From positions 682,001 to 746,000 of the forward strand of contig JACKGZ010000001.1 of the NCBI GenBank assembly GCA_020639255.1: a DNA stretch of 64,000 bases. Direction: 5' to 3'. The notes below the pieces were generated by a model that saw only the letters and a program-made list of their open reading frames with translations, was not told the origin of the DNA and ran no database searches. A program made the translations under genes and the position numbers. Below, in pieces: positions 25,008 to 34,261 of the stretch; position 1 is the stretch's first letter, and the number at the start of each line of letters is the position of its first letter. The stretch is from Phycisphaera sp. (GTDB lineage: Bacteria > Planctomycetota > Phycisphaerae > Phycisphaerales > UBA1924).

Positions 25008-26660
25008 TCATGGGCATGCGTTGTTGAACGCGGCGACCCATGCTGAGAAGTCGGCGGGTGTGACGCTGCCGTCCTGGTTGACGTCGGCGAGCGGGTTGTT
25101 CGCGTTGAAGTTGGCGACCCATGCCGAGAAGTCGGCGGGGGTGACGATGCCGTCGTTGTTTTGGTCGCCGTAGCCGATGGTCGTGAATGTCGCGACGCTC
25201 GGCGTGGATTCGGTGTAGCCGTTGGCGTTGTGGGCGCGGACCTGCCAGTAGTAATGCGTGCAGGTGTTCAGGCCGAAGACGATGGCCGAGGTCGATGGCA
25301 GCGGGCTGGTGGTGTAGACGACATTGGTGAGGCCCGGATCGGTGGCGACGATGATCTCGTAGAAATCGGCGTCGTCGGCGGCCTGCCATGTTGTGAGCAC
25401 TGAGGTTGCAACCTTTGTGGCACCGTCGGCGGGGGTGAGGAGATTGAACTCGCCGGGCGTGGGTGCCGAGCCGAGCGGGACGATGAAGTCGGCGATCACG
25501 GGGAAGTGATCCGATGCGAAGGTGCTGGTGACGGCGCCATTCTGCGCGGGCGGGAAGCCGAAGTTGGCGATCTCGGGCGGCATGCTGCCGAGGGGCACTT
25601 CGGCGCTCTGGAAGATGAACGAGCGTCTGCGTGTGGCGATGGTGTCCTGCCAGATGATGGAGTCGAGTTTGCTCGAGCCCTGCGTGTCGGGGTCGCCTGA
25701 GAAGAACTCGGTGGACGCGTCGTAGATGCCGTCAGAGCCGTCGGTATCGACACCGGTCGTGGAGTCGCCCTGCGTCGGGCCGTAAGCCATCCAGAACGCG
25801 GGTCCGTTGCGGCCGTTGGTTTCTTCGTCTTCGTTGAGGTCACCGCCCATGATGACGGGTGTGTTGGCGTCGAGGAGCGAGGTCGCGATGGGTATGTCGC
25901 TGACGGCGTTCTCGGGGTCGACGTTGCCTGTGCCGTTGCCGTTGTACCAGTATCGCACGAAGTACCAGATGTTCTGTGCGGCGTCGAGTCGCTGGCTGAA
26001 GTCGCCGGAGGTTCCGCCGGCTTTGAGATGTCCGTTCCCGATGACGAGGTCGCCGACGTAGGTTTCGTTGGGGAGATCGATCTCGGCGAACTGGAAGCCG
26101 CGGATGCCGCCGGTGCCGCCGTCGATTGGTGTGGCGTTCGAACCGACGGTGAAGTTGCTGTAGGTTGAGCGGTTGTCGCCGTTGAGATCGAGGAACGGCC
26201 ATCGGCTGAGGATGATGTTACGGTTGAAGCCGTCGTCGATCGTGCTCACGAACACGAACGGGAGGTCGTAGCTCGGTGCGTACTGCTGGACGAATTCGGC
26301 GACCGACCCGCCGTTGAAGGGGTCGGATCCGCCGTGGAGGAAGAGGTCGACGACGGTGGTCATGTTGGCGACCGAGTCAACGCCCGAGCCTGTGCCGTTG
26401 CCGGCGTTGTCTCCCGCTTCCTGGATGATGAGGACGTCGGGTTTCATCGCTGCGGTGATCCGTGCGAGCGCCGCCCATGATCCCGTCGCCGATGTTTTGT
26501 TGGCGGTTCTGCAGATGCCGTCTTCGACGTTCCAGGTCATCACACGGATGTCGGTCGCGTCGGTTTTACCCCACATCGCATTCGCCGGATCCCACTGTGC
26601 GTTCGCAGCAGGGATAAGAGCTGTAGTGAGAATGCAAGCGGTGGCGATGCGGGTCAACAT
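25008..26660 (-). CDS. Secreted endonuclease/exonuclease/phosphatase with FN3-like domain and dockerin-type tail
   Basis: A 550-residue exported protein: signal peptide 1 to ~21 (ending ANA-QW). The EEP-fold catalytic domain spans ~35-385 with MTWNVEDG, IIQEAGDN (metal Glu), MGGDLNEDE and FASDHFPVIADF (the SDH-x-P block). A fibronectin-III-like domain of ~90 residues follows (LTTWQAADDADFYEII through YYWQVRAHN). The C-terminus is two tandem EF-hand-like units, GDQNNDGIVTPADFSAWV and DVNQDGSVTPADFSAWV. DNase or phosphodiesterase activity outside the cell is likely; the tail is the GC-type dockerin module of Phycisphaerales, whose receptor is unknown. Confidence 0.87.
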   Translation of the reverse strand: MLTRIATACILTTALIPAANAQWDPANAMWGKTDATDIRVMTWNVEDGICRTANKTSATGSWAALARITAAMKPDVLIIQEAGDNAGNGTGSGVDSVANMTTVVDLFLHGGSDPFNGGSVAEFVQQYAPSYDLPFVFVSTIDDGFNRNIILSRWPFLDLNGDNRSTYSNFTVGSNATPIDGGTGGIRGFQFAEIDLPNETYVGDLVIGNGHLKAGGTSGDFSQRLDAAQNIWYFVRYWYNGNGTGNVDPENAVSDIPIATSLLDANTPVIMGGDLNEDEETNGRNGPAFWMAYGPTQGDSTTGVDTDGSDGIYDASTEFFSGDPDTQGSSKLDSIIWQDTIATRRRSFIFQSAEVPLGSMPPEIANFGFPPAQNGAVTSTFASDHFPVIADFIVPLGSAPTPGEFNLLTPADGATKVATSVLTTWQAADDADFYEIIVATDPGLTNVVYTTSPLPSTSAIVFGLNTCTHYYWQVRAHNANGYTESTPSVATFTTIGYGDQNNDGIVTPADFSAWVANFNANNPLADVNQDGSVTPADFSAWVAAFNNACP

Positions 26661-26745
26661 GACTGGCTCCGGACGGGAATGGTTTGATCCATCACATGAT
26701 GCAGCATCGGCTCGCCGGATGCAATGAGAATGGTTCGAACGAAAG

Positions 26746-26773
26746 CCCGCCCGCCCCTTTCGGGGCGGGCGGG
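26746..26773 (-). terminator. Strong intrinsic terminator
   Basis: CCCGCCCGCCCC (26746-26757) and GGGGCGGGCGGG (26762-26773) form a perfect 12-bp stem with a TTTC loop. On the minus strand it lies 25 bp after the stop of the dockerin-tailed protein at 26799 and is followed by CTTTCGTTC. Confidence 0.75.
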
Positions 26774-26798
26774 TGAGTGTTGGACGGACTGCCTTGTG

Positions 26799-29030
26799 TT
26801 AGTTCAGGCAGTGCGGGCCGTTGACGCCCAGGTTGAAGTTGGCAACCCAAGCCGAGAAGTCGGCGGGGGTGACCAGGCCGTCGAAGTTCTGGTCGGCTCG
26901 GTAATTCTGGGTGTTGAATGCCGAGACCCAAGCCGAGAAGTCGGCGGGTGTGACAACGCCGTCGTTGTTGACGTCGGCGCAGAGGCGGTTCATCTGGCCG
27001 GGGCACTCGTCGGGGATGCCGTCGGCGTTGCGGTCCTGCGAGGTGCCGTTGGCGATGTCGGTGGCATCGTCGACGCCGTTGTTGTTGCAGTCGGTGATGT
27101 TGCCGCCGCCGAGAGGGGCGATGTAGAAGAGGTAGTTGTAGCCTTCGTCGCCGGTGGCTTCGTCGAACTGGCCGTCGCTGTTGCTGTCATAGGTCATATC
27201 AGCCGAAACGACGAGGCCGCCGAGGTTGCCCGGGTTGGCGGGGTTGGTGGGGTCTTCCTTGCCGGGGAAGCCGTCGAAGGTGGTGTTGTGCCCGAAGAAG
27301 GTGCCCGACGAGGTGGAGTTGCTGTCGGCGATCGAGAGGAACGTGACGACGTAGTTGAGGCCGTTGTTGGCCGAGGCGAAGACATCACCGGTCTGGATGA
27401 GCTTCTCGAGCGTGTAGCCGCCGGTGGCGGAGTCGTAGATGCCGCGGAAGAGCGCGGAGTCGAAGTCGTCGTCGATGCCACCGATCATCATGTCGGGGCC
27501 GTAGTCGTAGAAGGGTGCGATGAAGTAGATGTTGCCTGCGGCATCCATCGAGACACCGGAGATCGAGGGGCCGGCGATGCCGAAGACGGCGATCGCGGTG
27601 AGCTCACCGATCTGAACGCCCGAGTCGTTGAAGACGGGCTTGCCGGTGCCGTTGTCACCGTTGACCCAGGCGGCGAGGTTCCACTCGGCGGTGCCGGCGG
27701 GATCGGCCGCATCAAAGCGGAGGACCGAGATGCCCTGGATCGGAGCCTGAGCGCCACCGACACCGAAGGTGACGCCGGTGCAGTTGGCACACGCGATGTC
27801 GAAGACGGCGGCGGCGAGGACTTCACCGGTGACGGCGTCCTGGGAGACGGCGGCGGCACCGGACGGGCCGTTGAAGGCCATCTGGCTGCGGTAGTGGCGG
27901 AACTCGCCGTAGGGGGCGACGTAGCCGTCGATCGGGTCGGCGATCATGGTGGGGGCGGCGAAGTTGCCGACGGAAGCGGGCGATGCGTCTGCGTTGAGAC
28001 CCATGACACCGAGGTAGATCGAGCTGGCGCCGGTGCGTCCGAGGAAGGCCGAGGTGGCGACGCCGCCGAGCGGGTTGATGGGCGAGTAGCCGTAGGTGCC
28101 GCGGTGGTCCGACGAGTTGACGAGGCCCGGGAAGGTTGAGGTGCGCTGGGCCGCGGTGGTGGACGCGTAATCGTCGTACGCCATGTCACCGTTGAAGTTG
28201 GGGCCGAAGCCGACGGGGCCGCCGATGGCCTGCTCGATTTGGGTGCCCGGGCTGTGGACGGTGGGGGACGAGAGCAGGAGCGTCTCGGTCGTGCCGGCGT
28301 GCGAACCGCCCGATCCGCCGATGACGTTGAGGACGCCGTTGGTGCGGAGCTCGGCGTTGACGCGGAAGACGTTGTCGTCGAGGAGGTTGTTCGAGCCGGA
28401 GGCGTTGAAGTCGTCGGCACGGAACATGACATTCATGTTGGCGTCGACCACGCCCATGCCGAAGGCGCCGTTGTCGGTGTTCGCGGTGCTCGTGGGCTGG
28501 TTCACAGCGGCAACGATGCGGTTGACGTAGAGGGTCTCGGGAACTGCGGGATCGTACGAGACGAGGCCCGAGATGATGTTGTTGGCGGAGTTGCCGAACT
28601 CGGCGAATGCGACGCCGACGCTCTTGAGACCGCTGGCAGGTGCGTTGACCGATCCGGGAGCGGTGTTGTTCTGCGGATTCACGCCCTGGCCCGGCATGGT
28701 CCAGGTGGAGTAGGCACCGGTGGTGAGCGAGTTGTCGACGATCGAGCGGCTCATGGCCTGGCCCGAGATGAGGTGGCTGAGGAATGCATCGACGGGCAGC
28801 GAGTCGCTGGCCTTGATGAGGGGCACGATGCCATAGGTGTTGCCGAGGCTCGAGGTGAAGGGCGTCAGCGTGGTGCTGAACTTGACGACCTGCGTGCCGG
28901 TGTTGTACGCATCGAGCGCGTCGCCTGCGCCGGTGCTGGAAACGCTATCCTGAGCGAGCGCGGGGGTCGCGAGACCGGCGCAAGCGGCGAGGGTCATCAG
29001 ACGGGCAATCTTCATTTTCTTAATCCCCAT
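26799..29030 (-). CDS. Secreted protein with calcium-binding and dockerin-type C-terminal repeats
   Basis: A 743-residue exported protein of unknown activity. A signal peptide (TLAACAGLATPALAQ) leads into ~620 residues, low in charge and rich in Gly, Asn, Ser, Thr and Ala, probably beta-structured. Near residue 640 is an Asp/Asn-rich calcium-loop segment (DCNNNGVDDATD and DRNADGIPDEC), followed by two dockerin-type units (DVNNDGVVTPADFSAWV and DQNFDGLVTPADFSAWV). No catalytic motif was recognised. The start may be ATG 29030 or ATG 29015; the latter gives a more usual signal peptide (MKIARLM). Transcription ends at the strong hairpin just downstream. Confidence 0.75.
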   Translation of the reverse strand: MGIKKMKIARLMTLAACAGLATPALAQDSVSSTGAGDALDAYNTGTQVVKFSTTLTPFTSSLGNTYGIVPLIKASDSLPVDAFLSHLISGQAMSRSIVDNSLTTGAYSTWTMPGQGVNPQNNTAPGSVNAPASGLKSVGVAFAEFGNSANNIISGLVSYDPAVPETLYVNRIVAAVNQPTSTANTDNGAFGMGVVDANMNVMFRADDFNASGSNNLLDDNVFRVNAELRTNGVLNVIGGSGGSHAGTTETLLLSSPTVHSPGTQIEQAIGGPVGFGPNFNGDMAYDDYASTTAAQRTSTFPGLVNSSDHRGTYGYSPINPLGGVATSAFLGRTGASSIYLGVMGLNADASPASVGNFAAPTMIADPIDGYVAPYGEFRHYRSQMAFNGPSGAAAVSQDAVTGEVLAAAVFDIACANCTGVTFGVGGAQAPIQGISVLRFDAADPAGTAEWNLAAWVNGDNGTGKPVFNDSGVQIGELTAIAVFGIAGPSISGVSMDAAGNIYFIAPFYDYGPDMMIGGIDDDFDSALFRGIYDSATGGYTLEKLIQTGDVFASANNGLNYVVTFLSIADSNSTSSGTFFGHNTTFDGFPGKEDPTNPANPGNLGGLVVSADMTYDSNSDGQFDEATGDEGYNYLFYIAPLGGGNITDCNNNGVDDATDIANGTSQDRNADGIPDECPGQMNRLCADVNNDGVVTPADFSAWVSAFNTQNYRADQNFDGLVTPADFSAWVANFNLGVNGPHCLN

Positions 29031-29362
29031 TTTTGCGGACGAATGCCGCAGGTTCTCTCTCGACGAACTCTCTCATCGCCGCGCACTTCGATGTGCGAGC
29101 GAACGTGTATCGATGGCGCCTCGGTCCACAACGAATCGCAACGCCTCACCTGTGTATGCAGCGATAGCTCGCTGCCCACAAACCGCTGCCCTGAAAAGGG
29201 TTCCGGGCATGGTTGTGGCACGAATCTCCTCTGCTTTATGGTAGCTCAGGGTATCTGGTCGGGCTGTCAAGGTGCCATTTTTTGGCCATGAAGCTTTCGT
29301 TATGACCGGGCGCAGGGCGTCCGAGAATGTCGGTTATTCGCTTCGAATTGATCGGGGTTTGG
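29031..29362. other. 332-bp intergenic region
   Basis: Leader and promoter region of the minus-strand dockerin protein; also lies beyond the 3' end of psuG. It contains a small CCCT-GAAA-AGGG hairpin and a TTGACA on the minus strand (29265-29270) with no acceptable -10 partner. No coding frame with sensible composition is seen. Confidence 0.4.
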
Positions 29363-30256
29363 TCATCGCATCGCCGCAGCGAGCTGGCCCGCGAGACCGG
29401 CATTCGAGACGGCCAAAGCGATATTGGCGTCGACCGTCCTGCCTGCCGACAGGCGATGAACCTCTGCAAGGAGTGCAGGAGTGGCGTCACGACCACCGGC
29501 TGATTTCACACTGGGCAGATTGCGAGCCTCTTGAAGCCACTCGTCCCACTGATTCTGGGCGATTTCATCGGATTCCGGGATTGGGTTGGCGACGACGATG
29601 CCTCGTTTGTGACGGGCGAGTTCAAAGGCGAGGTAGGCCGCGAGTTCGGTAGGGTTGTCGAATGTGGCGTCGACAGAGAGGTGTGTTTGGCGCTGGTAGA
29701 AGGCCGGGAATACATCGGTCCGGTAGCCGACAACCGGGATGCCCAGGGTTTCGAGCATCTCTCGGGTGGCTGGGATGTCGAGGATGTTCTTGCAGCCCGA
29801 GGTGACGACGGCGACGCGGTGGCGGGTGAGGGCGAAGAGATCGGCAGATATGTCAGGGGTGAGGTGGTAGTCCCTGTGGACGCCCCCGATGCCGCCGGTG
29901 GCGAAGACGCGGATGCCCGCGCGTTCGGCGAGTTCCATGGTGGTGCTGACGGTGGTGGCGCCGTGGGATCCGGTGAAGAGGGCATGCCCGAGGTTTGAGG
30001 TGTTGAGCTTGGGGACGCTCCCGGCGTCGGTGAGAAGCTTGAGTTCATCGCGTGTCATGCCGACGACGGGGGAACCGTGGACGACACCGACGAGGGCGGG
30101 GTTCGAGCCGGCTTCGGCGACGGCGTCATCGAGTTGGTCGGCGACGGTGAGGGCTTCTTCGGGCGGAAGGCCGTGGACGAGGAGTGTGGTTTCGAGCGCG
30201 ACGGCCGGGGCTTTGGCTCGGTTGATGAGTCGGGTTGGTCGGTGCTGTTCTGGCAT
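29363..30256 (-). CDS. psuG: Pseudouridine-5'-phosphate glycosidase
   Basis: Cleaves (reversibly) the C-glycosidic bond of pseudouridine 5'-phosphate to uracil and ribose 5-phosphate. The 297-residue protein follows the family along its length: VALETTLLVHGLPP, GVVHGSPVVGM, the KLNTSNLGHAL stretch with GATTVSTTM, FATGGIGGVHRD, VVTSGCKNILDIPAT with the catalytic-site Lys, and PVVGYRTDVFPAFY, ending with TVDANIALAVSNA. An earlier GTG at 30268 would add four residues. The pseudouridine kinase that usually accompanies it is absent here. It is divergent from the CstA-family gene. Confidence 0.93.
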   Translation of the reverse strand: MPEQHRPTRLINRAKAPAVALETTLLVHGLPPEEALTVADQLDDAVAEAGSNPALVGVVHGSPVVGMTRDELKLLTDAGSVPKLNTSNLGHALFTGSHGATTVSTTMELAERAGIRVFATGGIGGVHRDYHLTPDISADLFALTRHRVAVVTSGCKNILDIPATREMLETLGIPVVGYRTDVFPAFYQRQTHLSVDATFDNPTELAAYLAFELARHKRGIVVANPIPESDEIAQNQWDEWLQEARNLPSVKSAGGRDATPALLAEVHRLSAGRTVDANIALAVSNAGLAGQLAAAMR

Positions 30257-30309
30257 GGATCGGCTCACTTCCTGTAGGCTCTTTTCCTTGGGATAGCCCG
30301 GGGGATCCT

Positions 30310-32139
30310 ATGGAGACGGTACTGATCGCGCTGGGTTCGATGGTGCTGTACGTGGTGGCGTACCGCACGTACGGGCGGTACCTGGGGCGGAGGGTGTTCC
30401 GGGTGGAGCCGGACCGCGTGCCGCCGTCGGTGGAGCGTGAGGACGGCGTCGACTTTGTGCCGAGCAAGCGGAGCCTGGTGTTCGGGCACCACTTCACTTC
30501 GATCGCGGGCACGGGGCCGATCGTGGGGCCTGCCGTCGCGGTGGTGTGGGGCTGGGTGCCGGCGCTCTTGTGGGTGACGTTCGGCTCGATCTTCATCGGC
30601 GCGGTGCATGACTTTGGTTCGCTGATCGTGTCGATGCGGCACCGCGGACGCACGATCGCGGATCTGGCGGGGGACGTGGTGAACCCGCGGGTGCGGCTGC
30701 TGTTTCTGTTAATCGTGCTGGTCGCGCTGTGGATCGTGCTGGCGATCTTCGGACTCGTGATCGCGGTGGTGTTCGCTGTGTTCCCGTCGAGCGTCATGCC
30801 GGTGTGGCTTCAGATCCCGATCGCAGTCGGACTCGGTGTGTGGGTGCGTCGCGGCGGGAGTGTGATGATCGGGATGGCGGTGAGCGCGGTCCTGATGTAC
30901 GCGACGATCGCGTGGTCGGCGGGCGTGGACTGGGCGAACGTGTGGGGGCCGGATATGCCGCTCTTACCGGCGGGGCTGACGAGTGTGATCTCGCCGGTTG
31001 CGTTCTGGACGCTGCTTCTGATGATGTATGTGTTTGTGGCGAGCGTGCTGCCCGTGCAGACGCTTCTGCAGCCGCGGGACTTTATCAACGCGGTGCAATT
31101 GCTCATTGCGATGGCGTTGGTGACGGTTGGTTTGCTCGTGAGTCGCCCCGCGATCGTGGCGGACGCGGTGAATTTCTCGCCCGCGCCGGCGACGGAGGGC
31201 GCGGTGGTGCCCGGCTTTTTGCCCTTCCTGTTTGTGACGATCGCGTGCGGGGCGTGCAGCGGGTTTCACTGCCTGGTGGCGTCGGGGTGCTCGAGTCGGC
31301 AGCTCTCGAGCGAGCGCGATGCGCAGGCGATCGGGTACGGCTCGATGCTGACGGAGGGGTTCCTCGCAACGCTGGTCATTCTGGCCTGCGCGGCGGGGAT
31401 CGGGATGTCGGCGGGCAAGGGTTTGAACCCGGCGACCGGCGCGGAGGTGTGGCATCAGTACTACGCGACGTGGGGCGGGGACAAAGGGCTTGGCGCGAAG
31501 CTGACGCCGTTTATTGAGGGCTCGGCGAACATGATCGAGTCGATCGGGCTCTCGCACGACTTCGCGATCGCGCTCATGGGCGTGTTCGTGGCGTCGTTCG
31601 CGGCGACCACGCTCGACAGCTCGACGCGTTTGCAGCGGTACATTATCGCTGAGCTCGCGGGCGGTGGGAAGGAGACGGGGGCGAAGGCTTTCCGGATCCC
31701 GGTGCTGACGAACCGGTTCGTGGGCTCGGGCGTGGCGGTGGTGACGGCGCTTGCGCTCGCGCTCGGGGACGCTTTCACGAAGCAATCCGACGGCACGATG
31801 GTTGGGCTTGCGGGCGCGGGCAAGGGCGGGCTGATTCTGTGGCCGATCTTTGGGGCGACGAACCAGCTGCTGGCGGGGCTGGCGCTCCTGGTGGTGACAA
31901 TCTGGCTCGTTCGGCAGAAGCGTCCCGCGTGGGTGACGGCGGTGCCGATGGTGTTCATGCTCGTGATGACGGGCTGGGCGAGCGTGGAGCTGATGCGAGG
32001 GTTCATGCGGCAGGACGGGAAGCTGCTGCTCACATGCGTGATGGCGATGATGTTTGTGTTCGAGGTGTGGATCGTGATCGAGGCGGCGGCGCTGGTCGTG
32101 CGTCAGCGGAGAGAACGCCGGCTGCTGGCGGGTGCGTGA
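30310..32139 (+). CDS. cstA: CstA-family peptide/pyruvate permease
   Basis: A 609-residue polytopic inner-membrane protein of the carbon starvation CstA family, whose members import pyruvate or peptides. The family block FGHHFTSIAGTGPIVGPAVA is complete and followed by GSIFIGAVHDFGSL; the FHCLVASGCSSRQLSSE and TTLDSSTRLQRYI blocks of the second half are also clear. It is shorter than E. coli CstA (~700 residues), like other compact CstA/YjiY relatives. About 14-16 membrane segments are predicted. I start at ATG 30310 after GGGGGATCC; the extended frame from 30235 overlaps psuG. The M28 peptidase gene follows at 14 bp, suggesting one transcript. Confidence 0.88.
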   Translation: METVLIALGSMVLYVVAYRTYGRYLGRRVFRVEPDRVPPSVEREDGVDFVPSKRSLVFGHHFTSIAGTGPIVGPAVAVVWGWVPALLWVTFGSIFIGAVHDFGSLIVSMRHRGRTIADLAGDVVNPRVRLLFLLIVLVALWIVLAIFGLVIAVVFAVFPSSVMPVWLQIPIAVGLGVWVRRGGSVMIGMAVSAVLMYATIAWSAGVDWANVWGPDMPLLPAGLTSVISPVAFWTLLLMMYVFVASVLPVQTLLQPRDFINAVQLLIAMALVTVGLLVSRPAIVADAVNFSPAPATEGAVVPGFLPFLFVTIACGACSGFHCLVASGCSSRQLSSERDAQAIGYGSMLTEGFLATLVILACAAGIGMSAGKGLNPATGAEVWHQYYATWGGDKGLGAKLTPFIEGSANMIESIGLSHDFAIALMGVFVASFAATTLDSSTRLQRYIIAELAGGGKETGAKAFRIPVLTNRFVGSGVAVVTALALALGDAFTKQSDGTMVGLAGAGKGGLILWPIFGATNQLLAGLALLVVTIWLVRQKRPAWVTAVPMVFMLVMTGWASVELMRGFMRQDGKLLLTCVMAMMFVFEVWIVIEAAALVVRQRRERRLLAGA

Positions 32140-32153
32140 AGGGTGAATGTCTG

Positions 32154-34196
32154 ATGATGAAGCGACTGAATGTGCTCGTGAGTTCGTTTGTTGCGGGCGT
32201 GGCGATAGGGCAGCCGGCGATCGAGCCGGAGCACCTGTGGGCTTGGCCCGAGGGCGAGCGGGAGGCTTACGCGGCGTATGAGCGCGAGCTTCAGGCGATC
32301 CCGAGTGCCGAGCGATTGCGCCAGTGGCACGACATGACGGCCGGGCATGTGCACATCTCCGGGACCGAGGGCGACTGGACGACCATCGAACAGCTCGAGG
32401 AGGCATTCCGGGAGATGGGGCTCAGCGTCGAGCGGCACGAGTTCTGGGCGTACCTGTCGAAGCCGGTGGACGCGGGGCTCTGGATCGTGGAGCCCGCACT
32501 GGCGGAGCTCCCGATCTCGGAGACGGCGCTGGCGGGCGATCCGTACACGCTCGATGGCGTGCCGACGTTCGGGTTCAACGCGTACGCGGCGACGGGTGAT
32601 GTGACGGGCGAAGTCGTCTATGCGAATCAGGGCACGAAGGAGGACTTCGAGAAGCTCAAGGAACTCGGCGTTGATTGCACGGGCAAGGTGGTGATCGCGC
32701 GGTACGGCGGGAATTACCGCGGCTTCAAGGTGAAGTACGCGGAGGAGGCTGGCGCGGCGGGGCTGCTGATCTACACCGACCCGGCGGACTCGGGGTACAT
32801 GAAAGGTATCTCGTATCCGGAGGGTGGCTGGCAGACGGAATCGTGCATCCAGCGTGGGTCGATCAAGACGACGCCCTGGCCGGGCGATCCGCTGACACCG
32901 TTTGCGGAGGCGACCGAAGACGCCGAGCGTTTGGATCCGGGCGAAGCGGGTTTGCCGACGATCCCGGTGCAACCGATCGGGTGGGCGGCGGCTCGGGCGA
33001 TCATGGAGAAGATGCACGGGGAGTTCGTGCCGGGCGGCTGGCAGGGCGGATTGCCGCTGGCGTATCGCCTGACGAGCGAGGGCGGCGTCAAGGTGCGCCT
33101 CAAGATCGAACAGGAGCGGAGGCTCGTGAAGTCGGCCAACGTGATCGCGACGCTTGAGGGCGCTGTGTGGCCCGATGAGAAGGTGATCGTTGGGTGTCAC
33201 CACGACTCATGGGGCTACGGCGCGAGCGACGCGACGAGCGGGATGATCGCGCTCCTGGAGAGTGCACGGAGCTTCTCAGAGATGGCCAAGGCGGGGCAGC
33301 GGCCCGCGCGGTCGATCGTGTTCTGCGGCTGGGGTGCGGAGGAGCAGGGAATCATCGGGTCGGTCGAGTGGGTCGAAGCGAACCGGGAGATGCTCGAGAA
33401 TACGGCGGTGGCGTACATCAACCTTGATATGGCGTCGATGGGGCCGCAGTTTGGGTCGAGCGCTTCGCCAAGCCTCAAGCGGCTGATCTTGGAGGCGGCA
33501 AGGTCCGTGCCACAGGCGAGGGAGCCAGAGAAGAGCGTGTACGACGAGTGGTTCGCGAGGTCGCAGGATAAAGAGGTTGCGGGCGAGCCGGCGATCGGGT
33601 GGCTCGGCGGCGGGAGCGACCACATCGGGTTCGTGTGCCATGTGGGCGTGGCGTCGGCGGCGCTGAGCGGGGGCGGGAGCCCGGGGACGGCGTACCACAC
33701 GGCTCGTGACACGCTGACGTGGTACCGGCAGGTCGTGGGGGAGGATTACGAGCCGGCGCTGATGATCGCGCGGATGACGAACGCGGTGATGTCGAGGTTG
33801 GCCAACGCGCCGGTGCCGCCATTGGAATTCTCACGCTATTCCGGACTGATATTAGGGCAACTCGGCAAGATCAATGAGGAACTCGAGACGAAGTCTTTGG
33901 ATATCGACGTCACAATCCACTTGCTGGTGGATGCTTCCCTTCACATCCAACCGATTCGTGATGATAACGCGGGGCTGACTACAGCTGATGTATTGGCCAT
34001 GCAAAGAAAGGTGCTCAGCAGAGAGGGACGGGGCAGCCGTCCTTGGTATCGCAATCTACTCGTCGCACCAGATCCGACAAGCGGGTACGGGTCGCAGACC
34101 TTGCCGATGGTCCGAGAGGCGCTCGAAACAGGAGACGACGAGATGCTTGAGGAAGTTCTCGCGGAGCTTCTGGCCCTCGCATTTCCTAACCTATGA
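32154..34196 (+). CDS. M28-family peptidase, glutamate carboxypeptidase II-like
   Basis: A 680-residue zinc peptidase with a short signal-like N-terminus (RLNVLVSSFVAGVAIGQ). Residues ~100-330 carry a protease-associated (PA) domain; the catalytic domain has all five expected zinc ligands: GCHHDSWGYGASDATSG (His, Asp), WGAEEQG (Glu-Glu), INLDMASMG (Asp) and SPGTAYHTARDT (His). A transferrin-receptor-like dimerisation domain (~560-680) completes the GCPII/PSMA architecture. It probably releases C-terminal acidic residues from small peptides in the periplasm. Linked to cstA (14-bp gap), suggesting peptide use. Base composition drops in the last ~370 bp. An in-frame second ATG lies at 32157. Confidence 0.88.
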   Translation: MMKRLNVLVSSFVAGVAIGQPAIEPEHLWAWPEGEREAYAAYERELQAIPSAERLRQWHDMTAGHVHISGTEGDWTTIEQLEEAFREMGLSVERHEFWAYLSKPVDAGLWIVEPALAELPISETALAGDPYTLDGVPTFGFNAYAATGDVTGEVVYANQGTKEDFEKLKELGVDCTGKVVIARYGGNYRGFKVKYAEEAGAAGLLIYTDPADSGYMKGISYPEGGWQTESCIQRGSIKTTPWPGDPLTPFAEATEDAERLDPGEAGLPTIPVQPIGWAAARAIMEKMHGEFVPGGWQGGLPLAYRLTSEGGVKVRLKIEQERRLVKSANVIATLEGAVWPDEKVIVGCHHDSWGYGASDATSGMIALLESARSFSEMAKAGQRPARSIVFCGWGAEEQGIIGSVEWVEANREMLENTAVAYINLDMASMGPQFGSSASPSLKRLILEAARSVPQAREPEKSVYDEWFARSQDKEVAGEPAIGWLGGGSDHIGFVCHVGVASAALSGGGSPGTAYHTARDTLTWYRQVVGEDYEPALMIARMTNAVMSRLANAPVPPLEFSRYSGLILGQLGKINEELETKSLDIDVTIHLLVDASLHIQPIRDDNAGLTTADVLAMQRKVLSREGRGSRPWYRNLLVAPDPTSGYGSQTLPMVREALETGDDEMLEEVLAELLALAFPNL

Positions 34197-34202
34197 AAAA
34201 GA

Positions 34203-34234
34203 CAACGGGCCGACCTGTGGAGGTCGGCCCGTTG
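34203..34234. terminator. Bidirectional intrinsic terminator
   Basis: A perfect 14-bp stem, CAACGGGCCGACCT (34203-34216) and its complement (34221-34234), GTGG loop, between the convergent M28 peptidase and HU genes. The minus-strand direction is followed by TCTTTTTCAT, a good T-tract for the HU transcript. Confidence 0.8.
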
Positions 34235-34261
34235 AGATTGATCAGAGCTGTCGTTGGTCGA

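Noticed and set aside
26724..28139. 471-residue Val/Gly/Asp-rich open frame opposite the dockerin-tailed protein.
   Set aside because: Composition is the complement of the Thr/Ser/Asn-rich true gene; it would also run through the strong terminator.
29238..29270. TTGACA (29265-29270) and TACCAT (29238-29243) on the minus strand as a sigma-70 promoter of the dockerin gene.
   Set aside because: The spacer is 21 bp, too long for a normal promoter.
30964..32406. 480-residue His/Arg-rich open frame opposite cstA.
   Set aside because: Antisense shadow; CstA family blocks on the plus strand are complete.
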